DNA from: Multifurca ochricompacta
Lineage: Eukaryota > Basidiomycota > Agaricomycetes > Russulales > Russulaceae
Assembly: GCA_022496185.1 (NCBI GenBank)
Contig: WTXG01000038.1
Coordinates: 180,638 to 244,637, forward strand
Direction of reading: 5' to 3'
Length of the DNA: 64,000 nucleotides
This document shows positions 33,038-43,810 of the stretch, piece by piece. The notes beneath the pieces are model-generated. The model was not told the DNA's origin. It saw only the letters and a program-made list of their open reading frames with translations, and did no database searches. The stretch's first letter is position 1, and every line of letters begins with the position of its first letter. The translations under genes were made by a program, and so were the position numbers.

Positions 33038-34467
33038 TAGTGATTGGCAGGGGTAACCCTGGGGTATCCTTGTTGGTACCCATACCCATACCCATACCCA
33101 TCACTACAGGTATGGGTAACCCATGGGTTACCCGCAGGTCACCTGTGAAAATGCATGCAAGTTCTTTACTTGCATCGCACATTTTGGATACCCAGCCTGG
33201 GACTTCCCAGACCAAGAAGATACACAATGCATTCATTTGTGGCTGCTTAAGATCCCTCAATGACTCTTATTTTATGTTCAGAAGATAAAGATAATTCATT
33301 ATTCCATTTTTATTTTATTATTCTGCTTTCAATTTTATACAAGCACAACTAAAATACAGTATACAGAGATGATTAGATAGGATGTTATAGAACATTGATG
33401 AAAAGCCTGTCAGATAACCACACAGAATGCAAAATAATTTGATGAACACATAGCAATTTGCAGGGGTAACCCCTGGGTAATTGTTTTGATACCTGGGTTA
33501 CCCATAAAATGAAACGTGTGCAAGTTCTTTACTTGCATCATGCATTTTGGACATCTGGCCTGGGACATCCCAGTCAAGGAGATATGCACTTGGACACAAC
33601 ATGTTCATTTATGGCTACTCAAGATCCCTCAAAATTCCTATTTTATGTTCATAAGATTAAGATAATTTATTATTCCATTTTTATTTTATTATTCTGGTTT
33701 TAATTTTATATGAGTGTGACTGTTCTTTGTGTTTCTGCGCATTTCGGATAAGTGGCCTGGGCCATCCTGTTCAAGGAGATAAGCACTTGGACACAACGTG
33801 TTCATTTATGGCTACTCAAGATCCCTCAAATATTGTTGGTTTATGTTCAGAAGATTAAAAGGATCCTTTATTTACATTATTATTTTATTATTCTGCTTTC
33901 ATTTCATACAAGTGCAACTGTCCTTGTGCATTTAAGTCAACCTTCCTAAATAGGAAGGAGGTCAGACCACCATGCGATGCAATGTAGTTGCTGCCCCATG
34001 CAGCTTGTAGATACATGCGGGCCTTTTTTCAGTAAACTAATTTGAAAATTTGATTATATTATAGTCTAAAGTAGTCTAGAGAGTATTTTAGATAGTGCCA
34101 GACTGGCAGAATTGGTCGCGCATTGATAAAACAGGTGCATCATGATTTTCAAGAAGTGGATCACTGATAACACTTTTATTTTACATTGCACTGTTAATCT
34201 GCTTTGATATTTCATATGATAATACTAGAACATATTTAAAGATACCCTATAGCATACATCAGATAAGATCTTTTATTTTTGTGGCTGCAGATGTGTTTTA
34301 TCTTAGAATTTCTACTGATCTTGTCAATGCATAATTGGTGCCTATACCCGCCAAACCTGCCGCACAGGTACAGGTTTCCATGGGTTGGGAGCTGTATACC
34401 TGTACCCGTACCCGGCAAAACCCGTGGCGCTTACCCGCGTGGGTATGAAAACCCTTGACAATCACTA
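33038..34467 (+). mobile_element. Non-autonomous hAT-type element, copy 1
   Basis: The ends are TAGTGATTGGCAGGGGTAAC and the inverted GTTTTCATACC..TTGACAATCACTA, matching the element at 50,093-51,313, which has a perfect 8-bp TSD. Here the 8-bp flanks differ (CCAACAAC versus ACCCTCCC), so one side has been lost or recombined. Subterminal ACCCAT repeats form palindromes. An internal unit with GCAAGTTCTTTACTTGCAT and GGCTACTCAAGATCC occurs three times, versus twice in the other copy. No transposase is encoded. Confidence 0.75.
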
Positions 34468-34646
34468 ACCCTCCCTGACAATCACATGCTGAATGGTTCC
34501 TTGGATGTAATCACAGCTATCCAGACACTTGCAATCAAGGTTTGTTGTATTATCCCTCACACAATTCTCTAACTTGCTATAGATTCAGTCATCTGGACAG
34601 TGTGTTGAAGCATTCCAGAAGCTACAAATTGAATATGGCCTTCAAC
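34468..34646 (+). pseudogene. hAT-1 transposase fragment
   Basis: It reads TLPDNHMLNGSLDVITAIQT and LAIK, then a short putative intron, then SSGQCVEAFQKLQIEYGL. I recognise this as the segment before the conserved RW region of mushroom hAT transposases. It is bounded on the left by non-autonomous copy 1 and on the right by the GC-rich element at 34,647. Confidence 0.6.
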
Positions 34647-35614
34647 TAGTGTTGTGCACGGCTCGGCTCGAAGCCGTAAGCCGGCCGTTTCTGAGCCAGA
34701 AAAAGCCGGGCCGACATAGGCTGTGAAAACGGCTTCCAGCGGCCCATGGCTCAGGCTTCAGGTTTGGAAAGCCTGAAGCCGCGGCTTAGGCCGCGGCTTT
34801 TGGTGGCTGAGTCACGCTTTCTATCCGGATTTTTGCGAACTGTTGAACCAGAATACTGGTACAGAAGTAGTCTGACATAATTGTGATCGTGTTTAGATAA
34901 AACAATTGATGAGATAAAAACATGTCTCACATTGATTAAGATACTGAGTATATACATCTCAGATCGATCATGTGATGAAATCACTTTCATTAACAAGCAA
35001 GATAACGTGTGCATTCATTTACTTTAATTTGGTAGCTGATATAGTACATCTAAATTGTATATAAAGCCACTGATAAATAATTAGATTTACATCGCACGCT
35101 CGATCGGCTTTGGTATTTTGTAGAATAGTACTAGAACCTATTTAAAAATGCCCTGTAGCACGCTGCAGATCCCATCTCGTCTTCTTGGGGGTGTAGGCTC
35201 TTAGCAATTGTTCAGTATAGGCGTATTCTTGCTGGATTTTCACTCTTAGTTCCACGATCTCAACATCTTATCTTATCTACATAGCAAGCGCGGGATAGAA
35301 ACACCTGTTACAAACGCTGTTATTGATACAAGCTAAAATAAGACAACTTATGTTACAGGAATTAAATGGGAGACATAATATGGCAGAAGGCCAAAGCAGT
35401 GGCTAGGGGTTGATATAATGTAAACTACAAGCCCTTCAAAAAATGCAGCTTAAAACTTGATTTGACGCTGTAAAGCTGCGGCTTGGGCCTGAGCCGGGCT
35501 TAAGCCGGCCGGAAGCCGTCGCTACGGCCCAGGCTTGAGTTTTGAAAAGCCTAAGCCGCCAAAAGCCGGGCCTAAGCCGCGGCTTCAGGCCGAGCCGGGG
35601 CCGTCACAACACTA
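34647..35614 (+). mobile_element. GC-rich non-autonomous hAT element, TSD CCTTCAAC
   Basis: This 968-bp element starts TAGTGTTGTG and ends CACAACACTA, with the 8-bp duplication CCTTCAAC on both sides (34,639-34,646 and 35,615-35,622). An 8-bp TSD and TA..G ends are hAT hallmarks. Subterminal regions are packed with GGCTCGG/GCCGGGC/AAGCCG words in both orientations, while the centre is AT-rich and non-coding. Related subterminal words end the hAT-2 element at 59,586. Confidence 0.88.
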
Positions 35615-35622
35615 CCTTCAAC

Positions 35623-35820
35623 ACTGGCCATCCATTACCTCTCTGTTGTCACTTCTTTGTCTTTATTGCCTCTTCATCTCACACTTGTCTTTTTTTATCC
35701 AAATTCACTCTCTATGGCTTACTTCTTACTGTACCACTCTTGACTCTCAACAAAAATATAAAGGTATCTACAATGCTTGTAGTAGAGCCAGTGAATCAGC
35801 AATCTAAGTTATTTCTCTTT
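35623..35820 (+). pseudogene. Possible last hAT-1 transposase fragment
   Basis: After the GC-rich element a frame with HSLWLTSYCTTLDSQQKYKG and NACSRASESAI could correspond to the RW..Y.ML segment of hAT transposases. The match is loose and the frame stops near 35,806. Beyond it host sequence begins. Confidence 0.35.
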
Positions 35821-36068
35821 ATCTTTATGTGCTAAATAACTTCACAATGACAACAAGTGCAAGGTCAAATGGAACTAGCAAGCAGCGTATTAGCAAGTAC
35901 AAGCACGGCACACCCTGCCTCTCTCCTTTTGGGGACACACTTTGCCTTACTCTCACCGCGGATTGGATCCGTTCACCCACCAAAGAGCAAACAGTACCGG
36001 GTTGACGGGCCGGGGAACAGCCGCCCTGCATTGCCTCATTGCCTCGTTTTGTCCTCATGCTTATGCTT

Positions 36069-36075
36069 TATAAAA
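36069..36075 (+). promoter_or_regulatory. TATA box of the CHAT gene
   Basis: TATAAAA lies 129 bp upstream of the proposed ATG at 36,198, a plausible distance for a fungal TATA box with a 5' untranslated region. Confidence 0.45.
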
Positions 36076-36197
36076 ACATGTATTATAGACATGGTCTTCG
36101 CCGTTCTCCAGCACCCGCAACCATTTTTGCCATTTACTCTCTCAATTCATCGCCAGAGGACCCGCGGTTACCGTGATTCTTGTGCATTGAATAAACC

Positions 36198-39100
36198 ATG
36201 GCCCAAGAACGTAAGTACGCAACTTTGTCACCTCTTTCCCGAGCATATGCCCTTCTATCAACAGTAATTGATTTTTCTTATTCGCAGCCTCCATTAAGGA
36301 ACTCGACCAAATGATCACTTATCATCAGCGTGCTCTCTCATGGATCCCTCGATCTCATCCCACTTATACTGCCTACATCCACCTTCTGGCCAGATCACGA
36401 TTCGAACGCTATAAGCTATCAAAACAGAAGGAAGATCTTGACAAATCTATTGTTCATTACACCGAAGCGATCTTTCTTCCACCTTCCTGGGGATTCTACC
36501 TAAATGTGGTTCAAGTCTTCTTTCAACTTGTAGTTTCCCTTCTTCGTCGTTCCAATGAATTCGAGCAACCTGAAGATGCCAAGTGTGCGATTGAATACCT
36601 TCGTCATCTCCGAGGACTACCCCTTGATACCTTTGAGGTCCCACACGAAGCCGTCACAACATTGCTTGTTGAGGCGTTGGGTATTCAAGTTGTGCGGGAA
36701 GCGGATGGGACGCGGGATATTGAGGAGATGATGATCCTCTGCCAAGAACTTCTCACCTGTCACAGCTCAGTAAACTATCCAACTCATGCCATTACCACCT
36801 TAGCCACCGCCATTTTATGCAAATTTTGTCAAGAGAAGCAAGTAGAGCCGTTAGATGGAGTCATTCAATGCCTTCGGGACGCGCTGAAGATCTTACCTCC
36901 AGGCTCTCATCAAGTTCTTCTCGGACTGGCCGTTTCCCTCATGATTCGATTCTGGAAAAATTATTCAAATGACGATTACGAGGAGGCAATGACCCTCCTA
37001 GAGAGTGACATTGCTTCAAGTCCTCTTCGGGATGATCAGATTCGGGCTTCGGTATTTGCCGCGAGTCTTGCACTCACTCGGGCTGTATTCTATCCAAACC
37101 CAGAATATTTAGAGGAGGCGATTTCCCGTTGTCGTACCTTACTCGGCTCTTCTTCCCTTGGCAATGACATTCGGCATAGAGTTACACACTTGATGGCATC
37201 CCTCACTAAGGAGCGCTTCGATAACTTCGGTCTCACAGAAATCCTTCAAGAATCACATTCATATACTTCCAAAATGGTCAGCCTTGCCTCATCGTCCTCA
37301 GCTCACGTCACATCTCAAGAAGAAATTAACAAAGTTGATGCTGTTCGGGCGGCATATCCGATGAAGGTGGTAGAGGAGAAAATTCAAAATCTTCGCGAAC
37401 TAATCTCCAAGACTCCCCGGGCAACTCCAATCACAACACAAACATCATGGATCTTATGAATTGGTATGAAACCAAGTTTTCTCGTACCAACGATATCACG
37501 GACCTTGAAGAGGTGATCAAGTGCCGCCGAATACTAGTTGCGTCAGCTGACACGAGTCATCCATTTGGATTCGGACCGGGACTCTTTTTGGGCGTTGACC
37601 TCTACAAGGCATTTGAGTGTTCGAATAAAATGGAGTACCTTGACGAGTCTATCACTGTGCATCGTGGTGTTCTCAAGATGCAAAGCGCCCGGGGAGACCA
37701 CTTCTTTGTAATCAAACAACTTTTAAAGTCTTTATCCGAACGCTCCAGGTTGCTTGGTCGAAGACAGGATTTGGATGAAATCATTGAGCTATTTCCTTCG
37801 GCTGTCAATGACAAATTAGCAAAGGTATCTGACCGATTTGCTATGTCATGCCGCTGGGCGTCCACTGCGCGATTGACCGGGCACCCATCCGTCTCTGATG
37901 CATACCAAAAGGCCATGTCATTAATACAAAGCTCATTTATCTCCGTGCCGACCTTACAAATCCAGCATTCTCGACTCGTTGCAATGCGAGGGCTCTGTGA
38001 CAAGATGCCACTGGACTACGCGTCTTACCAGATCGAAATGGGTCAATTCACTCAGGCTATTGAGACTCTAGAACGAGGGAGGGCATTACTATGGTCTGAA
38101 ATGCGTGGTCTTCGCAATTCCATGGATCATCTTTCTCGATTCAATTCACCTTTAGCGACGAAACTTGCTGCAATTAATCAGGATCTCGAGTCACTCACCA
38201 TGTCCATCACGCCGAGTGGGACTATAGAGATCAGCGATGGTGGATCACAGGTTGATGATGGGATGGACCCATTCGGTCGTCTGGTAGTCAAGCAACAGAA
38301 GCTTCTGGAGGAGCGGAATGTGCTCGCGTCACAGATCCAAGAATTACCAGGGTTTGGTGACTTTCTGAAGACGCCGTCGTTCCAAACTATTCGTTCTGCC
38401 GCTTCACATGGGCCAGTCATTATTATCAACCATAATGAGTGGCGTTCCGATATCCTCATACTCTTTCAAGACTCTCCCCCTTTCCTTATCCCTACAACTA
38501 AAGATTTCTACGACCGTGCAAATAAACTAAGAGATCGCCTAGTGGTCGCGCGAAAGGAGGGTCTCGATTCAGACAAATACAAACGCGCTTTACGTTCTGT
38601 ACTCGACGGCCTTTATAACCTCGTTGGCGAACCAGTAATTGACAAGCTCCACACTTTGGGTGTACCAGAACAATCACGAATATGGTGGTGTCCGACCTCC
38701 GTTTTCTGCTCTCTTCCCCTTCATGCGATGGGCCCAATCCCATCAAATGACGGTGTCAAGCGATACTTTTCGGATTTATATATCCCCTCATATACACCGA
38801 CACTCTCTGCGCTGATCGAGTCTCGCAAACCTAGTCCAAAAACGTCATACCAACCCTCGTTACTCCTTGTGGCTAATCCAGATGAATCCTTACCAGGCGC
38901 TTTTGGAGAGATGGAAATCATACAGTCTCTCAAATCGCGGGTGCCGGTGGCCACCCTCTGTGGGAAGAACGCGACACCGGCTGGTGTGGTGGAAGGACTG
39001 CGACATCACGGATTGGTACATTTCGTGTGTCATGGAAAACTCGAGACTGGGAAACCATTCGATGCATCATTCAAGCTGTTCGGTGATGAGCGCCTTACTC

Positions 39101-39450
39101 TACTCGACATCGTACGCTCTCAACTGCCTGCTGCTGAATTTGCATTCCTTGCTGCATGTCACACTGCGGAATTGACAGATGACAGTATTGCTGACGAGGG
39201 ACTTCATCTTACCGCGGCAGTGCAATACTGTGGGTTTCGAAGTGTGGTCGGGACGATGTGGGAGATGGTGGATATAGATGGGCGTGAACTTGCAGAGAAT
39301 TTCTACAAGTCGATGTTCTCTGGGAATGGACAAGGGGTAGGTTATCACTTGAGGTCTGCGAGGGCGCTTCGTGATGCGACGCGGAAGATGAGGAGAAAGA
39401 AAGGGATGACTCTGGAGCGGTGGGTGAACTTTGTTCATTATGGTGCGTGA
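36198..39450 (+). CDS. TPR-CHAT protein (caspase-like CHAT protease domain)
   Basis: Exon 1 is 36,198-36,210 (ATGGCCCAAGAAC), followed by an intron 36,211-36,287 (GTAAGT..TTCGCAG). Exon 2 joins in frame (MAQEPSIKELDQM). About 700 residues of helical TPR-like repeats follow, with typical pattern pieces such as RYKLSKQKEDLDKSIVHYTE and FSRTNDITDLEEVIKCRR. The last 270 residues or so are a CHAT domain: HFVCHGKLE with His at 39,031 and FLAACHTAE with Cys at 39,157 form the caspase-like His/Cys dyad, and RSVVGTMWEMVD follows. One frame break lies at 37,447-37,459: the first frame ends SWIL-stop and the second starts at ATG 37,447. A single missing base (such as TTAATG read as TTATG) would join them into about 1,054 residues. 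CHAT proteins are known as cysteine proteases, and mushroom genomes carry many. The substrate is unknown. Confidence 0.85.
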
Positions 39451-39688
39451 TGGAGGAAAGCTTTCGCTAGTGGTTAGTATCTTAATAACGTTTGGGTAAA
39501 AGCCTTCTGCTTCACCTATTCACATCTTATGTCAATAAATTTGTATAGATGCTCTTTTGTTCGATAGTATATCAGTTCGTGAGGAGGTATATGATTGGAA
39601 ATAGGATTTATTTTTTGGCATCACCCATGGGATTTGTTTAAAAAATAACTAGGTTGGGTATCGATCATGGGCCTCACACCCTTCTCAC
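39451..39688. other. Intergenic, 3' of the CHAT gene
   Basis: AT-rich sequence with AATAAAT-like words (about 39,534), suitable for 3' end formation of the CHAT transcript. No gene is seen. Confidence 0.4.
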
Positions 39689-39865
39689 TCAGCGCTCATC
39701 AGAGGCGGAATCTGTGCATGGAAGGAATTCCAATCCTGTCAGTTGTTTCAGATCTGGGAACTTGAGGGCGCCTCTGACAACACGACGCACATGAGGGTTG
39801 ATCATATCCACATGATGCTCGATCAAGCGGCCGGCATCGTCAACACTCGAAGTGATGTCCTCCAT
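39689..39865 (-). CDS. Short hypothetical reading frame, 58 residues
   Basis: On the minus strand ATG 39,865 opens MEDITSSVDDAGRLIEHHVD, then MINPHVRRVVRGALKFPDLK, and ends CTDSASDER-stop at 39,689. The frame is also open upstream to about 39,930. Composition is normal protein-like with an amphipathic helix pattern. It could be the last exon of a small gene (a TATATA run lies upstream at about 39,948) or a relic. I do not recognise a family. Confidence 0.35.
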   Translation of the reverse strand: MEDITSSVDDAGRLIEHHVDMINPHVRRVVRGALKFPDLKQLTGLEFLPCTDSASDER

Positions 39866-40810
39866 GCCATGAATCGGGTCCTTCCTTATACTACTTACAT
39901 CTTTGCATACTAAACTTGGATTTGGCTCGTTTCATACAGACCTCATGTATATAAAGACGAGTATCTTATCCATGAAATACTCTCTTTGTCTCTTCTCTTC
40001 ATCTCATTGTGTGCCACAGCCTTCGAAGGTAGCAAAAGGACTATCAACTTTCAACAGTTTTTGACGTACTGGTATTCAGCCTCATCAACTGGCGGATTTT
40101 GGTCTGCCATACTTGGCTTCGGGGATCGCCTTGTGCGAGCCCGAAGAGAATTTTTGGACGCCCCCTTTGGGGGCATGTTTCCGTCTTGTTTCTTTTGTGA
40201 TGATTTACTTATGATTACACTTCTGTCTCACCCTCCTTGTTATTGAGGGTCTTACTGCTACTCTAGAATGTTCGCGTACGAAAGCAAACGCGACACCTTT
40301 TGTCTTTATTGGTTTCAGATTACTTATTACTGTCTCGATCCATCATGTAGATTGTGAAGTATTGTACACATTAAACTACATAAAAGGTGCTGTAGAATAG
40401 CCCCTAGAATTTATCCTGTTCGAGAAACGTCCCCGTCTGTCGCTTCATCGCCCTAAAACTCTCGCTCTTGCCACCTTGCTCAACTTTATATTCTCTCTAT
40501 CAACGCCTTCGGCATTATCGATGTTACCAATGTTCGACGCAGATCAGTTCTCAGCCATTTAGATTTATGTGTTCAAGCCTTCAAGTGTAGCAAACAGCCT
40601 ACCAGACTTGCAAGGCCACTCGCCTGTCTCAGCGTTCTCATCGACATCAAATCCCTTCTTCTCTCCCCTTTTCTCACTCTCGTGGAACCTCTCTCCGCTT
40701 CGAACTCATAGGGAGATTTTCCTGTCACAGCCCCAGGAAAGGCGTCCGCAGATTCACCGATGGCCAGCAATGGACAACAATTGAGAACATAATTAGGTGA
40801 AGACTTTCTG
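39866..40810. other. Intergenic region, no gene recognised
   Basis: Several short frames occur on both strands but none has an ATG, a family motif or splice sites that I can support. A pyrimidine-rich stretch lies at about 40,640-40,720. It may hold the promoter of the zinc-finger gene that follows. Confidence 0.35.
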
Positions 40811-42082
40811 GTGAGTAAAAAGAGTTGTTCAGTACGAGAGAGCCCGCTCATCACCCCGTTTCAGGTTCCCGAGCAAGGAATCAATGGCTTCGCACAGCAG
40901 GATAGCACAGGCCCCACCGCGCGAATAGGTGGTCATAAATGGACCCATCGACTGCCACCCCTAGTCCTAACCCTCAGCAATCCGGTCCTCGACAAGTGGA
41001 CGGTAAGCGCATACAGCGCATCATATTCATCGAGCTCCTCGTCAGATTCGTCGCCACTAGAAACACCTGTGGGCTTCGAATTTAGTGGTCGAGGCAACGA
41101 ACCTCTCACCCTAGCCAATCTAGACCTGCAGGTCGATAGCGACTCGTTATTTCTCTCGGATCTCATCTTGATGAATAACCACTCTACAGGGTTCTCGGAT
41201 GCGCTTTCAGGAGAGTCACAGACCTAACGGCCCCAGCAAGAGTACCATCTCGATTCAGCCGGAGTTGTTGTGTTGCGTCCTATACCAAGTTGACTCCAAG
41301 TCAGCGCGTGAAAGCAAAGAGACACGAGAAATCCCCCAAAGCTGTACACCCCCTGGATCGGCTGGCTATAGAGGGGTCGACGCCTATTGTGAGATCGGTA
41401 GCCCTCGACACCTTTGGTAATTCAAACCTATCGGCCGAATGCAGAGAACTCAGAGGACTTACAAACAGGCTGCTATGGCGACTTAGGATACCTTCGCATG
41501 GTCCCCATGGTGCGCAGTGCGCTATTCATTACCTGCTCCAACATTCCACTGGAAAGATCCGTTGGCGCTAGTCCAAACTTGAGAGTGCATGAAGAAGTAG
41601 TATGTCAAGAGCGACAGCACGCCTCGGAGTCGATACCAGGGCGTGGGGTCATTTCCATCGACTCTGATTTCCGGGCTCCCGACGTTGCAGTCAACAGCGT
41701 GGCCCAGCGCCGCCCCCAATGTCCATTCGTTATCCACAGCGCCAAAGCGCTTGAATACATGTCGGTGCCAGACAATTTAACTGAGGTAGGCTCGGGGACA
41801 ATCCTGGCGCCGGCAACCATGCAGGCCGTCCAAGTTCCATCGGCGGAGCCTTCCACACCAGTGCGTTAAACGCTAATTCACAGAGAATGGGCAGAATATA
41901 TCTGCGAGGAGTGCACGAAACTGCAAGGCCGTGTGGTGAGTTTCGACTGCAGAAAGGACCTGAATCGGCATAGGTCGACGACCAAGGTTCACAAGGCGCC
42001 GGCGGTTGCGATTTCCAGTTGTGGAAGGACCATTACGCGAAAGGACGCCATCAAAATCCACCTCCAGCACTGCAAAGGGTAG
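40811..42082 (+). pseudogene. C2H2 zinc-finger protein gene, frame broken
   Basis: The 3' end (about 41,876-42,082) encodes YICEECTKLQ, then RKDLNRHRSTTKVHKAPAVA and SCGRTITRKDAIKIHLQHC, then TAG. This is the two-finger C-terminal arrangement of mushroom C2H2 transcription factors. Upstream are acidic, Ser-rich stretches (SYSSSSSSDSSPLETPVGF; SLFLSDLILMNNHSTGFSD; ISIDSDFRAPDVAVNSVAQR) typical of activation regions, but spread over three frames. GTGAGT at 40,811 and TTTCAG at about 40,863 may bound an intron. TAA at 41,867 lies in frame just before the fingers. It is either a decayed gene or one with several one-base assembly errors. Confidence 0.5.
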
Positions 42083-42829
42083 GGGATAGTTTGGCAGCAG
42101 GATAACAGTAAGAAGAAGCGTAAGAGAAGAAGTGAGGAAGGAGAATGATACAAGGCTTAATGACCTTGGCGGACTCTGGAATGGGATAAACTTTGGCGAC
42201 ACTCACGGACGCCCCTTTTATATAGCTGTACCCCCCCCCCCCTCATTGATTTACCAGCCTGATTCCCTTTTCAACAACAATTTTCCCGAGAAAAGCATTC
42301 TCTTCGATACCTTGTTTTCAGTTTTCAACAGCTATTTGGATCATTAGGACGTCTTCGGCTTGTTACGGATAGTTATATTGTATTCATTTATTACTGCCAG
42401 TGTAGCTGCAAAAGGCGAACATTGTCGTTAACGAGCTCTTGAAGAGCAATGGACAGGGAAAGAGGAAAGTTGAAGGTGTAAATAGAACAATGTTGAACTT
42501 GGTTGTCACGGTCGTGAGTCTCAGTCTCAGGTCAGCTTCCGAGTTGGTTGTGATTGTGTTTAAATTGTTACATGGCTTGTCCTCGCAAAAGATCATCGAG
42601 GACGTGGACGTGAGAACGTGAAGCATTGTGACGCATCACGTGATGTACATACATAGACAAACAATATGTAACATGCCTCATAGCTATCATGCCTCATAGC
42701 TATCTGCATTGGAATCGTGTATTTCAGTTTCGGGTGTTTGACAACAGGAAACTATTTTTTAGAATGTAGAATGAAATATGCAAGCTGTAATATGTATTGG
42801 AATAGCAGCCACAGCATGGATAGATACCA
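42083..42829. other. Intergenic region with a long C-run
   Basis: A run of about 14 C lies at 42,229-42,242 just after TATATAG. No supported gene is present. The sequence at 42,660-42,710 has a direct repeat of CATGCCTCATAGCTAT. Confidence 0.45.
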
Positions 42830-43205
42830 TTGAAGCTCAAATATCACCATCCAGACACCCAAGAAGAAGGCTCTGTGTCTATCACTGACCTATCTGTAGA
42901 CACAGTTTATGCTTATCAGGCAGAATATGATGATATGATTGCAGAAGTTATTGAAGATGCCGAAGGCGATCCAAAACCACTCATTGAAGCTCAAACATGC
43001 GAAGACTGGCCTTTTGGAAGGAGGCCATGGACCACAAAATCCTTACACTGGAAAAGGTGAAAATGTGGATTACAGTACCATGCCCAGAAAAAAGAAAACA
43101 AGAATATAGTTGGATCAAAATGGGTTTTCATGTCAAACACAAGGCCAATGGTACTGTGGACAAGTACATAGCAAGACTTGTCGCACGCGGTTTCACTCAA
43201 GTATA
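42830..43205 (+). pseudogene. Copia-type reverse transcriptase fragment
   Basis: It reads EDWPF.. then WKEAMDHKILTLEKVKMW, then EYSWIKMGFHVKHKANGTVD and KYIARLVARGFTQVY. This is the N-terminal part of an RVT_2 reverse transcriptase (the KW.. and ARLVARGFTQ boxes). It belongs to a copia lineage different from the one at 13,182. It is cut off at 43,205 by the gypsy-4 LTR and has one frame change near 43,000. Confidence 0.8.
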
Positions 43206-43795
43206 TGTCATGAACTGACACCCTAGAAAACCTCCTGATCCCCCAGAAATCCCCAGACGCTCCCAGAGACCTTGTAGAACCCTCAGAGACGAAGATAACC
43301 CTAGATTAAGACCAGAGAAGGGCCAGTCTGGACCAGGGCCGGACTCCTGCCAAATTGGAGACCTGTGGGAAGAGTACTAACAGAACCCCACAATGCCTAA
43401 ACAGCAGTCCACAAACTGCGGACTGTGGACTGCGGACTGCGGACTGCGGATTTCTAAGCCCAAAAGTGGGGCTATTCTCATTGGTGGATCAGTAGGAGTT
43501 AAAGCAAAGTTAACCTCCCCTAAAGTGGTGCACAGACCAAAGTCCCAGTTGTAATTACGTATATAAACCCTTTAGGAATAGAATGGACAGCTCCAGACTG
43601 TCCACTTGTGATCCGGTTCCTGATTACCTAGGAGATTAGCCCCACCTTGTGGAAGGCTTCTCGTCCCTTGCCCTTGAGCTGTTCGCTTCGTCTCCCTTGC
43701 ACTTTCACCCTCACTCTCATCCTTTGCCCACTTCCAAAATCCCTTCCCCTTCGCATACAACCCACTGTCCAGGCAGTCGACAGTGAGTTGTAACA
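43206..43795 (+). repeat. Gypsy-4 5' LTR
   Basis: This 590-bp LTR starts TGTCATGAACTG and ends GAGTTGTAACA. A TATA box (GTATATAAACCC) lies near 43,559. The 3' LTR is missing because gypsy-5 begins at 52,767. Confidence 0.75.
43416..43450 (+). repeat. 7-bp tandem repeat (CTGCGGA x5) in LTR
   Basis: Five consecutive 7-bp units read CTGCGGA, the second being CTGTGGA, in the U3 region upstream of the TATA box. The C-to-T change again falls at a CpG. Confidence 0.85.
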
Positions 43796-43810
43796 TTTGG
43801 ACAGTCTCCT

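Noticed and set aside
33080..33130. ACCCAT repeats that might be telomere-like or mark an internal telomere
   Set aside because: They are degraded ACCCGT subterminal repeats of the non-autonomous hAT-type element, as copy 2 at 50,130 shows.
39986..40246. 86-residue plus-strand frame downstream of the CHAT gene
   Set aside because: It lacks an ATG at its start and has no recognisable family or splice context.
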